NCBI RefSeq assembly: GCF_024205705.1
Contig: NZ_CP073115.1
Coordinates: forward strand, 62,001 to 126,000
Length of the DNA stretch: 64,000 bases
Direction of reading: 5' to 3'
Source: Neisseria subflava
GTDB taxonomy: Bacteria; Pseudomonadota; Gammaproteobacteria; Burkholderiales; Neisseriaceae
Shown: positions 17,904 through 27,150 of the stretch, piece after piece
How the letters are laid out: each line of letters starts with the position of its first letter
Position numbering within the stretch: the stretch's first letter is position 1
The notes under the pieces: generated by a model
Database searches by the model: none
What the model saw: only the letters and a program-made list of their open reading frames with translations
What the model was told of the DNA's origin: nothing
Position numbers and translations under genes: made by a program

Positions 17904-18971
17904 TTATTTTCCTGTTCCTAAACGTTCCAAACGGTAGCTGCCGTTCAATACGTTTTGCCACCAGGTTTTGTTGTCCAAATACCATTGCACTGTTTTGCGG
18001 ATGCCGGATTCGAATGTTTCCTGCGGTTTCCAGCCCAGTTCCCTGCCGATTTTGGCAGCGTCAATAGCGTAGCGCACGTCATGGCCGGGGCGGTCTTGTA
18101 CGAAAGTAATCAAATCTTCATAACGTGCCACACCGGCCGGTTTTTCAGGAACAAGCTCTTCCAGCAGGGTGCAGATGGTTTTGACGACTTCAATATTGGC
18201 TTTCTCATTGTGGCCGCCGATATTGTAGGTCTCGCCGACAACACCTTCGGTAACAACCTGATACAGTGCGCGTGCGTGGTCTTCGACAAACAGCCAGTCG
18301 CGGATTTGCATACCGTCGCCGTAAACGGGCAGCGGTTTGCCGTCAAGCGCGTTCAGAATCATCAGCGGAATGAGTTTTTCCGGGAAGTGGTACGGGCCGT
18401 AGTTGTTGGAGCAGTTGGTTACGATGGTCGGCAAACCGTATGTACGCAACCATGCGCGGACGAGGTGGTCGCTGGACGCTTTAGAAGCAGAGTAAGGGCT
18501 GGACGGCGCGTATGGCGTGGTCTCGGTAAATAAATCGTCTGTGCCGTGCAAATCGCCATAGACTTCATCGGTAGAAATATGGTGGAAGCGGAAGGCTTCA
18601 CGTTTTTCAGACGGCATTTGTTGCCAGTAGGCGCGGGCTGCTTCAAGCAGATTGAATGTGCCGACGATATTGGTTTGGATAAACTCGCCTGCCGAATCGA
18701 TAGAGCGGTCGACATGGCTTTCCGCAGCCAAGTGCATCACGGCATCAGGCTGGTGTTGTGCGAATATGCGGTCGAGTTCGGCGCGGTCGCAAATATCCAC
18801 TTGCTCAAAAGCATAGCGAGGGTTGCCTGCTACCTCAGTCAAAGATTCCAAATTGCCGGCATAAGTCAGCTTATCGACATTGACGACAGAGTCTTGGGTG
18901 TTTTGGATAATATGACGGACAACGGCAGAACCGATAAAGCCCGCGCCGCCGGTAACAAGGATTTTTTTCAT
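17904..18971 (-). CDS. rfbB: dTDP-glucose 4,6-dehydratase
   Basis: RfbB/RmlB is a short-chain dehydrogenase-fold enzyme making dTDP-4-keto-6-deoxyglucose. The 355 residues show the NAD-binding GGAGFIGSAVVRH at the start, the catalytic HISTDEVYGDL and YSASKASSDH (YxxxK), and NYGPYHFPEKLIP. The gene is intact. With rfbA and rfbC it supplies a 6-deoxyhexose precursor, possibly for capsule or lipooligosaccharide. Confidence 0.97.
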   Translation of the reverse strand: MKKILVTGGAGFIGSAVVRHIIQNTQDSVVNVDKLTYAGNLESLTEVAGNPRYAFEQVDICDRAELDRIFAQHQPDAVMHLAAESHVDRSIDSAGEFIQTNIVGTFNLLEAARAYWQQMPSEKREAFRFHHISTDEVYGDLHGTDDLFTETTPYAPSSPYSASKASSDHLVRAWLRTYGLPTIVTNCSNNYGPYHFPEKLIPLMILNALDGKPLPVYGDGMQIRDWLFVEDHARALYQVVTEGVVGETYNIGGHNEKANIEVVKTICTLLEELVPEKPAGVARYEDLITFVQDRPGHDVRYAIDAAKIGRELGWKPQETFESGIRKTVQWYLDNKTWWQNVLNGSYRLERLGTGK

Positions 18972-19041
18972 AAGTTTCAGAGGATAGTCAAAATAATATA
19001 AACGGATTATAGCAGACAGAATGTGTGTTTTTCAGATAAAG

Positions 19042-19074
19042 AGGCCGTCTGAAAACATCTCTTTCAGACGGCCT
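19042..19074. terminator. Hairpin behind galE
   Basis: GAGGCCGTCTGAAA and TTTCAGACGGCCT pair directly after the galE stop. This is the last uptake sequence I can see before a stretch of about 10.7 kb without any. Confidence 0.75.
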
Positions 19075-19087
19075 GTATTAAGTCAAC

Positions 19088-20106
19088 TTAATCGTCGTAG
19101 CCATTTGGGTTGTTGCTGACCCAGCGCCATGAGTCTTCCATCATCTGCGCTAAATCACGCTTGGTTTCCCAACCGGTTTGTGCTTTGGTGTAGGCAGGGT
19201 CGGCATAGAAACAGGCCAAATCGCCATCGCGACGCGGTTTGATTTGGAACGGAATAGTCAAGCCAGAGGCCGCTTCAAAGGCACGGATGATTTCCAATAC
19301 CGAATAAGCACGTCCCGAACCCAAATTAAACAGGTGTACGCCCGAAACATCGCTTTTCGCCTGCATCGCCGCCACATGGCCTTCTGCCAAATCCATTACA
19401 TGGATATAGTCGCGCATACCCGTACCGTCTGGGGTAGGGTAGTCGTTGCCGAAAACCGACAACTGCGGCAGCTTGCCTGAAGCCACTTGGCAGATATAAG
19501 GCAGCAGATTGTTTGGGATACCGTTTGGCTGCTCGCCGATCAAACCGCTTTCATGCGCACCGATAGGATTGAAATAGCGCAACAAAATCACGCTCCAACG
19601 CGGATCGGCCTTTTGGATGTCCGTCAAAATGCGCTCCACCATAGACTTAGACGTGCCGTAAGGGCTGGTCGTGTCCCCCGGTTGCATATCTTCCGTATAA
19701 GGCACTTTACCCGGATCGCCGTAAACCGTAGCCGATGAGCTGAACACAATCTTAAATACGCCGGCACGCGCCATTTCTTCAGCCAAAACCAAGCTGCCCG
19801 ACACATTGTTGTCATAGTATTTCATTGGTTCGGCCACGCTTTCACCGACTGCCTTTAAGCCGGCAAAATGGATGACGGCATCAATATCGTGTTCTGCAAA
19901 GATTTGACGCAACACTTCACGATCACGGATATCCCTTGGTAAAAAGGCACAGACTTGCCGGTAATCTTTTCCAAGCGCGGGAGGATGTTGGCAGACGAAT
20001 TGCACAAATTGTCCAAAATCACGGCATTAAAGCCTGATTCCAACAGGGAAACAACGGTATGAGAACCGATAAAACCGGTACCGCCGGTAATTAGGATTTT
20101 TTTCAT
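19088..20106 (-). pseudogene. galE: UDP-glucose 4-epimerase, frameshifted
   Basis: GalE interconverts UDP-glucose and UDP-galactose (or GlcNAc/GalNAc) for capsule and lipooligosaccharide. The start (ITGGTGFIGSHTVVSLLESGF) is in one frame from ATG 20106 and the rest, from DIRDREVLRQIF to the end, is in another. The break lies in a run of three C at 19933-19935 (plus strand). One more base would restore YQGDIRD and give a normal protein of about 339 residues. All catalytic motifs, including YGTSK and SSSATVYG, remain downstream. As written the gene yields only a short dead peptide. It could be a real loss, a switch, or a sequencing error. Confidence 0.9.
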
Positions 20107-20136
20107 AGTACTCAAAAATAATTGAAAAAAGAAAAT

Positions 20137-21291
20137 TTAAGATAATTTTCCAGCATGTAGGTAATTATAAGCATTCAATATTAGTAATAAAAGAACTAAT
20201 ATTGGTAAAGTAATTTTCCAAAATGAAATAAATAGTACCCATAATTTCTTTCTCAGTGCTTTAAATTTGAAATTATTTGCAGGAGTAACCAGACAGATAA
20301 AGAGTTTCCAGTTGTAATACATTAGCAGCCATTTAATAATTTCATGAGTTTCATATATCTGCTTCAAAAGTGGTAAATCGGTTCTAAAATTGAATGTACC
20401 AAAATTCTCAATATAAAGATTTTTAATATTTAAATAGAAATCTTTATCCATATTCTTGTTCAATGTTCTAGCATCTTTAATTGCCCAATAGAAAAAACGG
20501 TACCCCATAATTTTGTTTTCAACATATAAGATGGTAGAGTCATTAAATCTATTCGTCAGACTAGTTTTTGTTATGGCAGGTGCGCTAACCATATCGGTAA
20601 TCTTTTTTGGGTTCCAACTTGTCATAATTGAATTTGGGCGAATACGATAGTTAACGACACTGATAGGCTCATACCATAGATCTTTACAAGCTGCCAAAAT
20701 TGTTGGAGTGGTCGCAACATCTTCCATATACATGGATTTGAAGTCAATGTCATTCATAATTTTAGCTTTAACAATAAATCTCCATGCATAAAAAGTTGAA
20801 TCACGGAGATATTCACTAATAACTTCTTCTGTTACGGGTTGAATTGAACGTGGGTGAAACGAGAATTTATGCATATCGTTCCAAGTATGTTCATTTTTAA
20901 AAGAATGGCTGTCAAAATAAATGATATCAGTATCAACAACTCTTAAAATATGCAAAATTTCAGCTAAGTTTTCAGAGTTAATATAGTCGTCAGAATCTAA
21001 GAAGAATAAATATTTTCCTTTAGCGAGATTTTTACCGAAATTACGTGCTCCAGCTAGACCAAGATTTTTTTCTGGCCTGACAACTCTGAATGCAATATGG
21101 TCAATTGCAGAGACTGCCCCATGTAACAGTGACAACGCTCCTTTGTCATTATGATTGAAGTCATCTACTACAATTACTTCTACATTAATATCTAAATTTT
21201 GAATTTTATTTAGACAGTCTTGAAGTGATTTTAAACAAGCATATATGTAAGGACCGCAATCGTAATAAGGAGCAATAATACTAAGAAACAT
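20137..21291 (-). CDS. Family 2 glycosyltransferase, capsule synthesis
   Basis: The first ~220 residues are a GT-A fold: SIIAPYYDCGPYIYACL, the nucleotide-binding VIVVDDFNHND, LGLAGARNFGKNLAKG and the DxD-type LFFLDSDDYI. A strongly hydrophobic C-terminal segment (LPILVLLLLILNAYN) suggests membrane attachment. It is 384 residues, markedly AT-rich and without uptake sequences, like the three genes upstream of it. It is the last serotype-specific gene, 30 bases before galE. Sugar specificity cannot be read from sequence. Confidence 0.85.
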   Translation of the reverse strand: MFLSIIAPYYDCGPYIYACLKSLQDCLNKIQNLDINVEVIVVDDFNHNDKGALSLLHGAVSAIDHIAFRVVRPEKNLGLAGARNFGKNLAKGKYLFFLDSDDYINSENLAEILHILRVVDTDIIYFDSHSFKNEHTWNDMHKFSFHPRSIQPVTEEVISEYLRDSTFYAWRFIVKAKIMNDIDFKSMYMEDVATTPTILAACKDLWYEPISVVNYRIRPNSIMTSWNPKKITDMVSAPAITKTSLTNRFNDSTILYVENKIMGYRFFYWAIKDARTLNKNMDKDFYLNIKNLYIENFGTFNFRTDLPLLKQIYETHEIIKWLLMYYNWKLFICLVTPANNFKFKALRKKLWVLFISFWKITLPILVLLLLILNAYNYLHAGKLS

Positions 21292-21307
21292 TTTTTATCC
21301 CTATAAT

Positions 21308-22627
21308 TTATTGATATGAAGTAATTAATACTTTTTTTAACAACATTTCTAGAAAGCCGGAGTCATAAATTCTAATACATCCTTCTGAATGGTTTAACCC
21401 GTAATCAAAACCTGTTAAAGTTGTTCTATTGGAAATTATTTTCATGGAACTAATAGCTTCTGCTTCATTTAATGCATCATAAACAACATAATGACATACA
21501 TTATTAATATGCTCTTTTAAATATTCGGATAAATCTAATTCTAAGCCTTGTGCTATATATTCATTTATAATTTCGTTTGTTAAGGTTTTTGCTCTGTCTC
21601 CATCGCTAAATCTCATTCTCATTTGATCTGCAAAATCTTGTTTTAATGAGGTTAATGGTTGAATTGCAATAGAGCAATAATCAGTCAATGGATTTTTTCT
21701 TGCTATTGTTTCTGCAAACCATAGTGCTGCATATCCACCAATAGACATTCCTAGAAATACAATCTTTTTATAGTTGTTGATATTAACTAAAGCTTCAATT
21801 TTTTGATAGCTATCTAAATAAACTCTAGTTGGTTTGGACTGGGATATTCTGATGTAGTCGACTGCAAATTGATATGGCGTATGATAAAATTCATGGAATA
21901 CAGTTTGTCCATTATATTCACCACCTGCGGAGTTGAAAATAACCAGCAAAGTATCCGAGCGATTACTAAAACAGGCATCAATGTTCAAAAAATTAAGTGG
22001 TTTGACAGTCCGTGAAGTATCTTTTATCCGTAAAAAATCCAAATAGTGTTTGTCTTTTCCAAAAAGAAAGTTTAAGGAAATTTGTTTGATAGATTTTTGG
22101 TGAGTGTTCGTATAGCTGACTGTTTCTTGCTCTAGAATTAGCTCTTGATTTTCATTATATATTTTTAGACATCCATCTTCAACTTTCCAATATTTTTCAT
22201 TTGGGTTGTGGTAATTATAAATTTCTCCATTAATTCCAAAAAAAATACCTTGCCCCCAAATTTCTCCAGTTGAGCTTTTATATAAAGCAGATTTATTAGC
22301 AATTAATTTTGAGAAGTTATCATTTTGGAAAAATTGTTCTAATTCTTCTTCCGTATATTCAGGAGCTAAAAATATATTGTTATTTTTAATTCTATGTTCT
22401 GCTGTATTGATTAGTAAATTCGCTGATTTAATATATTTCAAACTATAGCAGAGTTTGTTTCTCTCATCATATAACTCAAGGATACTATTATTGATTTTCC
22501 AGCGATAAAATCCTTCTGTACCGTTATTGTTAATTTTTCCATTTGGTAAAAATTCTATTAGGCTATGATGGAACCAACCATCTATATATAATGACCATTT
22601 TTTTTTAATAAAAATTTCTTTCTTCAT
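21308..22627 (-). CDS. Alpha/beta-hydrolase-fold protein of the capsule cluster
   Basis: I do not recognise a named family. The C-terminal half has an alpha/beta-hydrolase core with the nucleophile elbow FLGMSIGGYAALW and a late histidine in GLNHSEG, fitting a Ser-His-Asp triad. The N-terminal ~190 residues look like beta-rich repeats around GxxW/Y motifs (GFYRWKINN, KYWKVEDG). The ATG at 22627 overlaps the previous stop as ATGA, so the genes are coupled, giving 439 residues. By analogy with meningococcal CsaC it might be a capsule O-acetyltransferase. That is inference. Confidence 0.6.
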   Translation of the reverse strand: MKKEIFIKKKWSLYIDGWFHHSLIEFLPNGKINNNGTEGFYRWKINNSILELYDERNKLCYSLKYIKSANLLINTAEHRIKNNNIFLAPEYTEEELEQFFQNDNFSKLIANKSALYKSSTGEIWGQGIFFGINGEIYNYHNPNEKYWKVEDGCLKIYNENQELILEQETVSYTNTHQKSIKQISLNFLFGKDKHYLDFLRIKDTSRTVKPLNFLNIDACFSNRSDTLLVIFNSAGGEYNGQTVFHEFYHTPYQFAVDYIRISQSKPTRVYLDSYQKIEALVNINNYKKIVFLGMSIGGYAALWFAETIARKNPLTDYCSIAIQPLTSLKQDFADQMRMRFSDGDRAKTLTNEIINEYIAQGLELDLSEYLKEHINNVCHYVVYDALNEAEAISSMKIISNRTTLTGFDYGLNHSEGCIRIYDSGFLEMLLKKVLITSYQ

Positions 22628-24048
22628 AGTACTTCCCAATCTAGCATATTGTTGGTTGAGTCAAAATTAAAGATAATTCCTGATAATACATTTTCGAATA
22701 TATATGGGGTAAAAGCTAATAATATATCTGTATCTAAATAATAAGGAATATGTATATTTTTTTCGTAAACGAAAGGCTTTCCTGTAAAAAAATGAGTAGT
22801 AGTTTGGGAAGAGTCTGGATGGATCTGTTGGCCGTTCAGTAAAAATGATATTTCTATATTATGATTACTATAACAACGTAGGAGAGATTGTTTATAGCAG
22901 CTGATATACTCTATAGTTATTTTTACAGATGATTTATAAATATTTTTGATTCCTATTAGACCTATTTTATGTAAATTTTCAATACCAATTAAATCAAAAT
23001 TGATAATGTGATTATCATCAATATAGGCCAATGTTTTTTTTAGAAGATTTCTATAGTTTTCAGTTTCTTCAGTTGTTAGGACTTTTAAATATTCATTATG
23101 ATTCACTAGCTTTTTTATATGCCAAAAAATTTCATACAAAACAGTCCATTGTATATTTTTTGGTATTGATCCATATTTTTCTTTATATGCTTCTAGCATT
23201 GGTATGTAACCATATAGAAAAGTATTATAGTATTTTTCCTTTTTTAGCCAAGAATTATCAATAGTTGAGCTACCATTTCCACGTTTGCGATAGAAGAAAA
23301 CAGCATTTCGCAAATAAGCAACATTGCCGTGCTCAGCATGTAGAAGATAATCTGCAAGAAATTTCCCATCTTCAAAGTTTGGCTTAATCCTTTCATCAAA
23401 AACAATATGTTGATTATGTAGCAAAGCTGTTTGAAAAAAGGAAACAGTTACAAACAGATTAATATTTTTACCAAGATTACTTATTGGTACAATATTTACT
23501 TTTTTATAGAAACGATACCTTAGCGCGTGTCGATCTTTAACTAGTTTAGTCTCATCAAAATAGAATTTTAGGTTACCAACAGCTAACGTGATCGATTTAT
23601 TTTTAGTCAAAATACTATCTACAACCATGAAATAATCAGGATGAATAAAATCATCAGTATCAATGAAAGTTACCCATGGAGTTGAAACATGTTTTAATCC
23701 TGTATTCCGTGCAGCTGAAATGCCATTATTTTTCTGATGAATATAGTGAATATTATTCGGAAATTTTTTCTGCCATTCCTTAATAATTTTAGCCGAAGAA
23801 TCAGTAGAACCATCATCTACCAATATCAAACTAATGTGTTTTTTAAAATTTAGTGTTTGAGTTACTAAGCTTTCAAAATATTTATCTAAATAAGGAGCAA
23901 CATTATAGACAGCTGACACGACAGTAAATTGATTAGTACCATTGTATTTAAATGGAATTTTTCTTTTAATTTTTATTTCGTATTTTCGATACATGTCCTT
24001 AAAAAATAGATTTGGTTCTCGTAGTAATTTTTTAATTTTTCTATTCAT
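22624..24048 (-). CDS. Family 2 glycosyltransferase, capsule synthesis
   Basis: A 474-residue protein. Residues about 40-250 are a GT-A domain with TVVSAVYNVAPYLDKYFESL, LVDDGSTDSSAKII, NNGISAARNTGLKH and FIDTDDFIHPDYF (DxD). The C-terminal ~220 residues are helical and of unknown role, an arrangement often found in capsule and teichoic-acid-like polymerases. A ribosome site (GGAGATTT) precedes the ATG. It overlaps the hydrolase gene by ATGA and follows the Stealth gene by 13 bases. Acceptor and donor are unknown. Confidence 0.85.
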   Translation of the reverse strand: MNRKIKKLLREPNLFFKDMYRKYEIKIKRKIPFKYNGTNQFTVVSAVYNVAPYLDKYFESLVTQTLNFKKHISLILVDDGSTDSSAKIIKEWQKKFPNNIHYIHQKNNGISAARNTGLKHVSTPWVTFIDTDDFIHPDYFMVVDSILTKNKSITLAVGNLKFYFDETKLVKDRHALRYRFYKKVNIVPISNLGKNINLFVTVSFFQTALLHNQHIVFDERIKPNFEDGKFLADYLLHAEHGNVAYLRNAVFFYRKRGNGSSTIDNSWLKKEKYYNTFLYGYIPMLEAYKEKYGSIPKNIQWTVLYEIFWHIKKLVNHNEYLKVLTTEETENYRNLLKKTLAYIDDNHIINFDLIGIENLHKIGLIGIKNIYKSSVKITIEYISCYKQSLLRCYSNHNIEISFLLNGQQIHPDSSQTTTHFFTGKPFVYEKNIHIPYYLDTDILLAFTPYIFENVLSGIIFNFDSTNNMLDWEVL

Positions 24049-24061
24049 CCAAATCTCCTTC

Positions 24062-25159
24062 TTAAATCTGATAATAGTTTTTGAGCATTGTAATCAACTT
24101 ATCTTGATAATTTGGTATGCTTCTCAAACTATTGAAATCATTTGCACAGAAAGAATGAGGTTGCCGTTCTACGCGCTTGTTATTTAAAAGTCTACAGTAT
24201 TGTGTCAGTGCATGTGCGGAGCGGATATTGAAGTAGTAACAGATTTCATGTGTAAATACGGATTGTCCTTCTAGATACATCAACCAAGGTACCAGGAAGG
24301 TAGCCATATTCAAGTCGTAATTTGTTCTAAGCTTGTTGGGTAAAAATGATCTGATTTCAGTCTCAAATTGTTCCCATGCAAGATTATAGATACTTTTTTT
24401 TAATGGAACATAGGTATGAACCAAAGGCATGTTAATATAGGAACTGTACCTTCTTTTAAGTAGGTTAATACAGTTAAAAGATGCATGTAACGTTGGTGTC
24501 ATTACTCCTTTTTTCTGCATGGTAGTTAGCTGTTTCTCAGCAATAAAAATTGATGCGATACCATTTGAGCGAAAAAAATGTCCCTTCGTTAATGGACGTG
24601 CAACAAAAACATCATCATTAAAATAGATAAAGTTTTCACTTAAATTGGGAATCTTGTGTAGATTTGCCTCAATTACATGAGAGTTGAAAGTGGGTAGATA
24701 CTGCTTCTCAATAATTTCTGTATGATCGATAAGGTGGATATTATCCACCTTACCTGGTGTAAGCCATGAGGGAGTTTGCGCATCAGTAATAATATAGATA
24801 TTTCGTATCCATGGCATAAATTTTTGTACACTGAGTACTGAGTAATAAAGTTCATTATGATTAGTGAAGCGTGCTTCATCATTACTATAGAGGGCAGTGC
24901 AAGGAAAACTTTCAGCAACAACAGAGTATTTCTTTTGCCATGCAGGGTCTTGATTATTTACCCACGTAAAGACAACATCAATATTAGCATCTTTCTTAAC
25001 AGTAGCATCTAGCACAGAAAGTTTAAGGCTATTTTTAATGAGAGTATATTCGTCATCTTCATAAACATTTTGTTCATTATTGATAACTGGGTATTTCTTG
25101 TTGAAATAATCTCGGAAAAATAGTCCCGGGTGCTTGAAAAATTTCTGGATTTTTTTCAT
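24062..25159 (-). CDS. Stealth-family capsular polysaccharide phosphotransferase
   Basis: Stealth proteins transfer a hexose-1-phosphate from a nucleotide sugar, building phosphodiester-linked polymers such as meningococcal serogroup A and X capsules. Conserved regions appear in order: DVVFTWVNNQDPAW, then FTNHNELYYSVLSVQKFMPW and IYIITDAQTPSW, then FIYFNDDVFVARPL, then late histidines near HEICYYFNIRSAH. The 365-residue length is typical. It is the first gene of the serotype-specific operon, divergent from ctrA. The capsule therefore probably contains phosphodiester links, which is inference. Confidence 0.88.
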   Translation of the reverse strand: MKKIQKFFKHPGLFFRDYFNKKYPVINNEQNVYEDDEYTLIKNSLKLSVLDATVKKDANIDVVFTWVNNQDPAWQKKYSVVAESFPCTALYSNDEARFTNHNELYYSVLSVQKFMPWIRNIYIITDAQTPSWLTPGKVDNIHLIDHTEIIEKQYLPTFNSHVIEANLHKIPNLSENFIYFNDDVFVARPLTKGHFFRSNGIASIFIAEKQLTTMQKKGVMTPTLHASFNCINLLKRRYSSYINMPLVHTYVPLKKSIYNLAWEQFETEIRSFLPNKLRTNYDLNMATFLVPWLMYLEGQSVFTHEICYYFNIRSAHALTQYCRLLNNKRVERQPHSFCANDFNSLRSIPNYQDKLITMLKNYYQI

Positions 25160-25256
25160 ATATAATATCTTCAGTATTTATGTATTCAGCATATGTGCAT
25201 ACTAAAAGGTGCAGATACTTGGGGGTATTGTAACTTCAAAATCTGTTCTTGTGGTA

Positions 25257-25285
25257 ATTATTCGAAAATATTTATTCTGATTCAA
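25257..25285 (-). promoter_or_regulatory. Putative promoter of the capsule synthesis operon
   Basis: On the minus strand TTGAAT and AATAAT are separated by 17 bases, about 100 bases upstream of the Stealth gene. This is the divergent control region shared with ctrA. No experimental start is known to me for this strain. Confidence 0.45.
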
Positions 25286-25346
25286 TGGTTTCTGTAGATG
25301 AATTGCAAAATTAGGTCAGAATTCTTACTAGTATTTACATACGGAG

Positions 25347-25352
25347 TATAAT
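25347..25352 (+). promoter_or_regulatory. Putative -10 element of ctrA
   Basis: A perfect TATAAT lies 52 bases before the ctrA ATG. The matching -35 region is weak (CTTACT at 17 bases). Confidence 0.45.
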
Positions 25353-25404
25353 ACTATCTGAATTTTGAAATCCTTTTGGTATTGTATTTATTTTTGGATT
25401 CTTC

Positions 25405-26568
25405 ATGTTAAAACAATATGTAATATTTTGGGGGCTGTCTGCAGTACTAATTTCAGCCTGTGGCTCTCTGCCTTCTTCTGGTCCTAGTGGTAAGAATGTA
25501 ACAACTTTGGGGAGGCAGCATAAGAGTGTTGTTCCTGAAGTAGAAATAGTGGAAATTGATGCAAGAGTTGTAGAGAGTCTATATCGTATGCATTCAGGGC
25601 AAACTTTTTCGTCTTTAGGTGAGGGGTATATCTCTTCTGATGCAGTAGATGTTGGCGATATGTTGGAAGTTACAATATGGGAAACGGCACCTGCGGTATT
25701 GTTCGGTGGTTCCTTATCGTCCGTCGGTTCAGGGGTGGCGCAAGTAGTAAGATTGCCAGATCAGGCAGTTACTAGCCAAGGCTCCGTTTCCATACCATTT
25801 GCAGGAGATATTCGAGTAGTAGGTAAAACACCGGCTCAGATTCAGGATTTGATTAAAGAACGCCTGAGACTAAAAGCCAATCAGCCGCAGGTACTGGTAC
25901 GACGTTCACAAAATAATGCGGCGACAGTGTCGGTTATCCGTCCAGGGAATAGTGTACGATTTCCGTTGACTTCAGTGGGCGAGCGTGTTTTGGATGCAGT
26001 TGCTGCTGTAGGAGGTTCTACATCCAATGTGCAGGATACTAATGTGCAGCTTACACGTGGTAAGCAGGTTAAAACAGTTGCATTGGAGGACTTAGTTGCT
26101 AGTCCATATCAAAATATTCGCCTACGAAAAGGTGATATCGTTACATTGATTACTAATCCGAATACGTTTACAGCAATGGGTGCGGTAGGGCGTACACAAG
26201 AAATAGGTTTCTCTGTAAAAGGTCTTTCACTCGCAGAAGCGGTAGGTAGAATGGGTGGGTTGCAGGATTATCGTGCAGATGCACGTGGGGTGTTTGTGTT
26301 CCGTTATCAGCCAGTGGAGGTATTAGATGTAGATAGACAACAAAAATGGTTTAATAAAGGTTATAGTGGGGATGCTGAAATCCCGGTTGTTTACCGTTTA
26401 AATCTATCAGATGCCAACTCATTATTTTGGATGCAGCGTTTTCCTATGAAAAATAAGGATGTTGTGTATGTATCAAATGCTCCTTTATCTGAGGTTCAAA
26501 AATTCCTGCAGTTTGTGTTTTCACCGGTTACAAGTGGTGTAAATAGTTTGAGTAATTTGGGTCGCTAA
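25405..26568 (+). CDS. ctrA: Capsule export outer-membrane lipoprotein
   Basis: CtrA is the Wza/OPX-type exit channel of the capsule exporter. The signal peptide ends in ISAC, giving a lipidated Cys19. The polysaccharide-export domain follows (VDVGDMLEVTIWE, then GSVSIPFAGDIRVVGKTPAQIQ), then SLBB-like repeats including the highly conserved VLDAVAAVGGSTSNVQDTN. The 387 residues end with FSPVTSGVNSLSNL as in meningococcal CtrA. It starts the ctrABCD operon divergently from the synthesis genes, but an insertion-sequence relic now separates it from ctrB. Confidence 0.95.
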   Translation: MLKQYVIFWGLSAVLISACGSLPSSGPSGKNVTTLGRQHKSVVPEVEIVEIDARVVESLYRMHSGQTFSSLGEGYISSDAVDVGDMLEVTIWETAPAVLFGGSLSSVGSGVAQVVRLPDQAVTSQGSVSIPFAGDIRVVGKTPAQIQDLIKERLRLKANQPQVLVRRSQNNAATVSVIRPGNSVRFPLTSVGERVLDAVAAVGGSTSNVQDTNVQLTRGKQVKTVALEDLVASPYQNIRLRKGDIVTLITNPNTFTAMGAVGRTQEIGFSVKGLSLAEAVGRMGGLQDYRADARGVFVFRYQPVEVLDVDRQQKWFNKGYSGDAEIPVVYRLNLSDANSLFWMQRFPMKNKDVVYVSNAPLSEVQKFLQFVFSPVTSGVNSLSNLGR

Positions 26569-26627
26569 TCAAAATAGTTTTATTGTGTTTAGGTAATCTA
26601 GATGAATAAGGGTGTAAGAAGTCCTAG

Positions 26628-26670
26628 TGTTGTTCACAGTATTTGAAACACAATACTGTTGTTGTGAACA
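26628..26670. repeat. Imperfect inverted repeat after ctrA
   Basis: GTGTTGTTCACAGTATT and AATACTGTTGTTGTGAACAC face each other about 60 bases behind ctrA. The motif GTGTTGTTYACA recurs at the far end of the adjacent insertion-sequence relic, so this may be a decayed element end. It could also act as a ctrA terminator. Confidence 0.45.
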
Positions 26671-26679
26671 CTCTAAGAA

Positions 26680-27098
26680 TACCCGCCTCATACCTCACCC
26701 ACGTCAAGCTGTTCGTCGCCATTGGTAAATGTTCTTGCTAGCTGTATGTGGCTATTCTGCCTAATGCTGCCCGTATACCATTGAATACGCTTATTTGGAT
26801 AATGGCATGATGTATCACTGCAATACGTCACATCCGCCTGTGTGTAGAAGACCAATTTTACCTGCATTGCCTGATTGCAGGACAACGGTAAGGTGGAGTG
26901 GGTGGTCCGTACCTTAATGAAGATATTGCATGATAAATTGCCGTTTAGGGATTCGGAATTTGGCAAAAGGGGCTGTGTTGCTTTGTAAATTTTAATACGG
27001 TAAAGCCACATAAGTGCTTGAAGGTAGCTACACCTTTTGAGGTCTTACAGGCTTATTTTTCTTAAACTGTTGTGTAAACAATGCGGTGTTTTCTTACA
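26680..27098 (+). mobile_element. Degenerate IS481/rve-type insertion-sequence relic
   Basis: No intact frame exists, but scattered frames translate into pieces of a DDE (rve-core) transposase in the right order: EYAYLDNGMMYHC at 26783 (the DNG catalytic segment), DNGKVEWVVRTLMKILHDKL from 26881 (the catalytic-Glu NGKVE region), then NFNTVKPHKCLKVATP from 26988, ending AYFS-stop at 27065. Several frameshifts and stops separate them. A putative right end (CTGTTGTGTAAACAA) follows. The element splits the usually tight ctrA-ctrB junction. The family call rests on recalled motifs. Confidence 0.6.
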
Positions 27099-27150
27099 AA
27101 GAAAGCTGTCAGAAAACTATTTACAACATATCAAAATTATTGAGTGAACA

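Noticed and set aside
26688..27011. Minus-strand frame of 107 residues between ctrA and ctrB
   Set aside because: The plus strand of the same region encodes ordered transposase pieces, which explains the stretch better. The minus-strand protein has no recognisable features.
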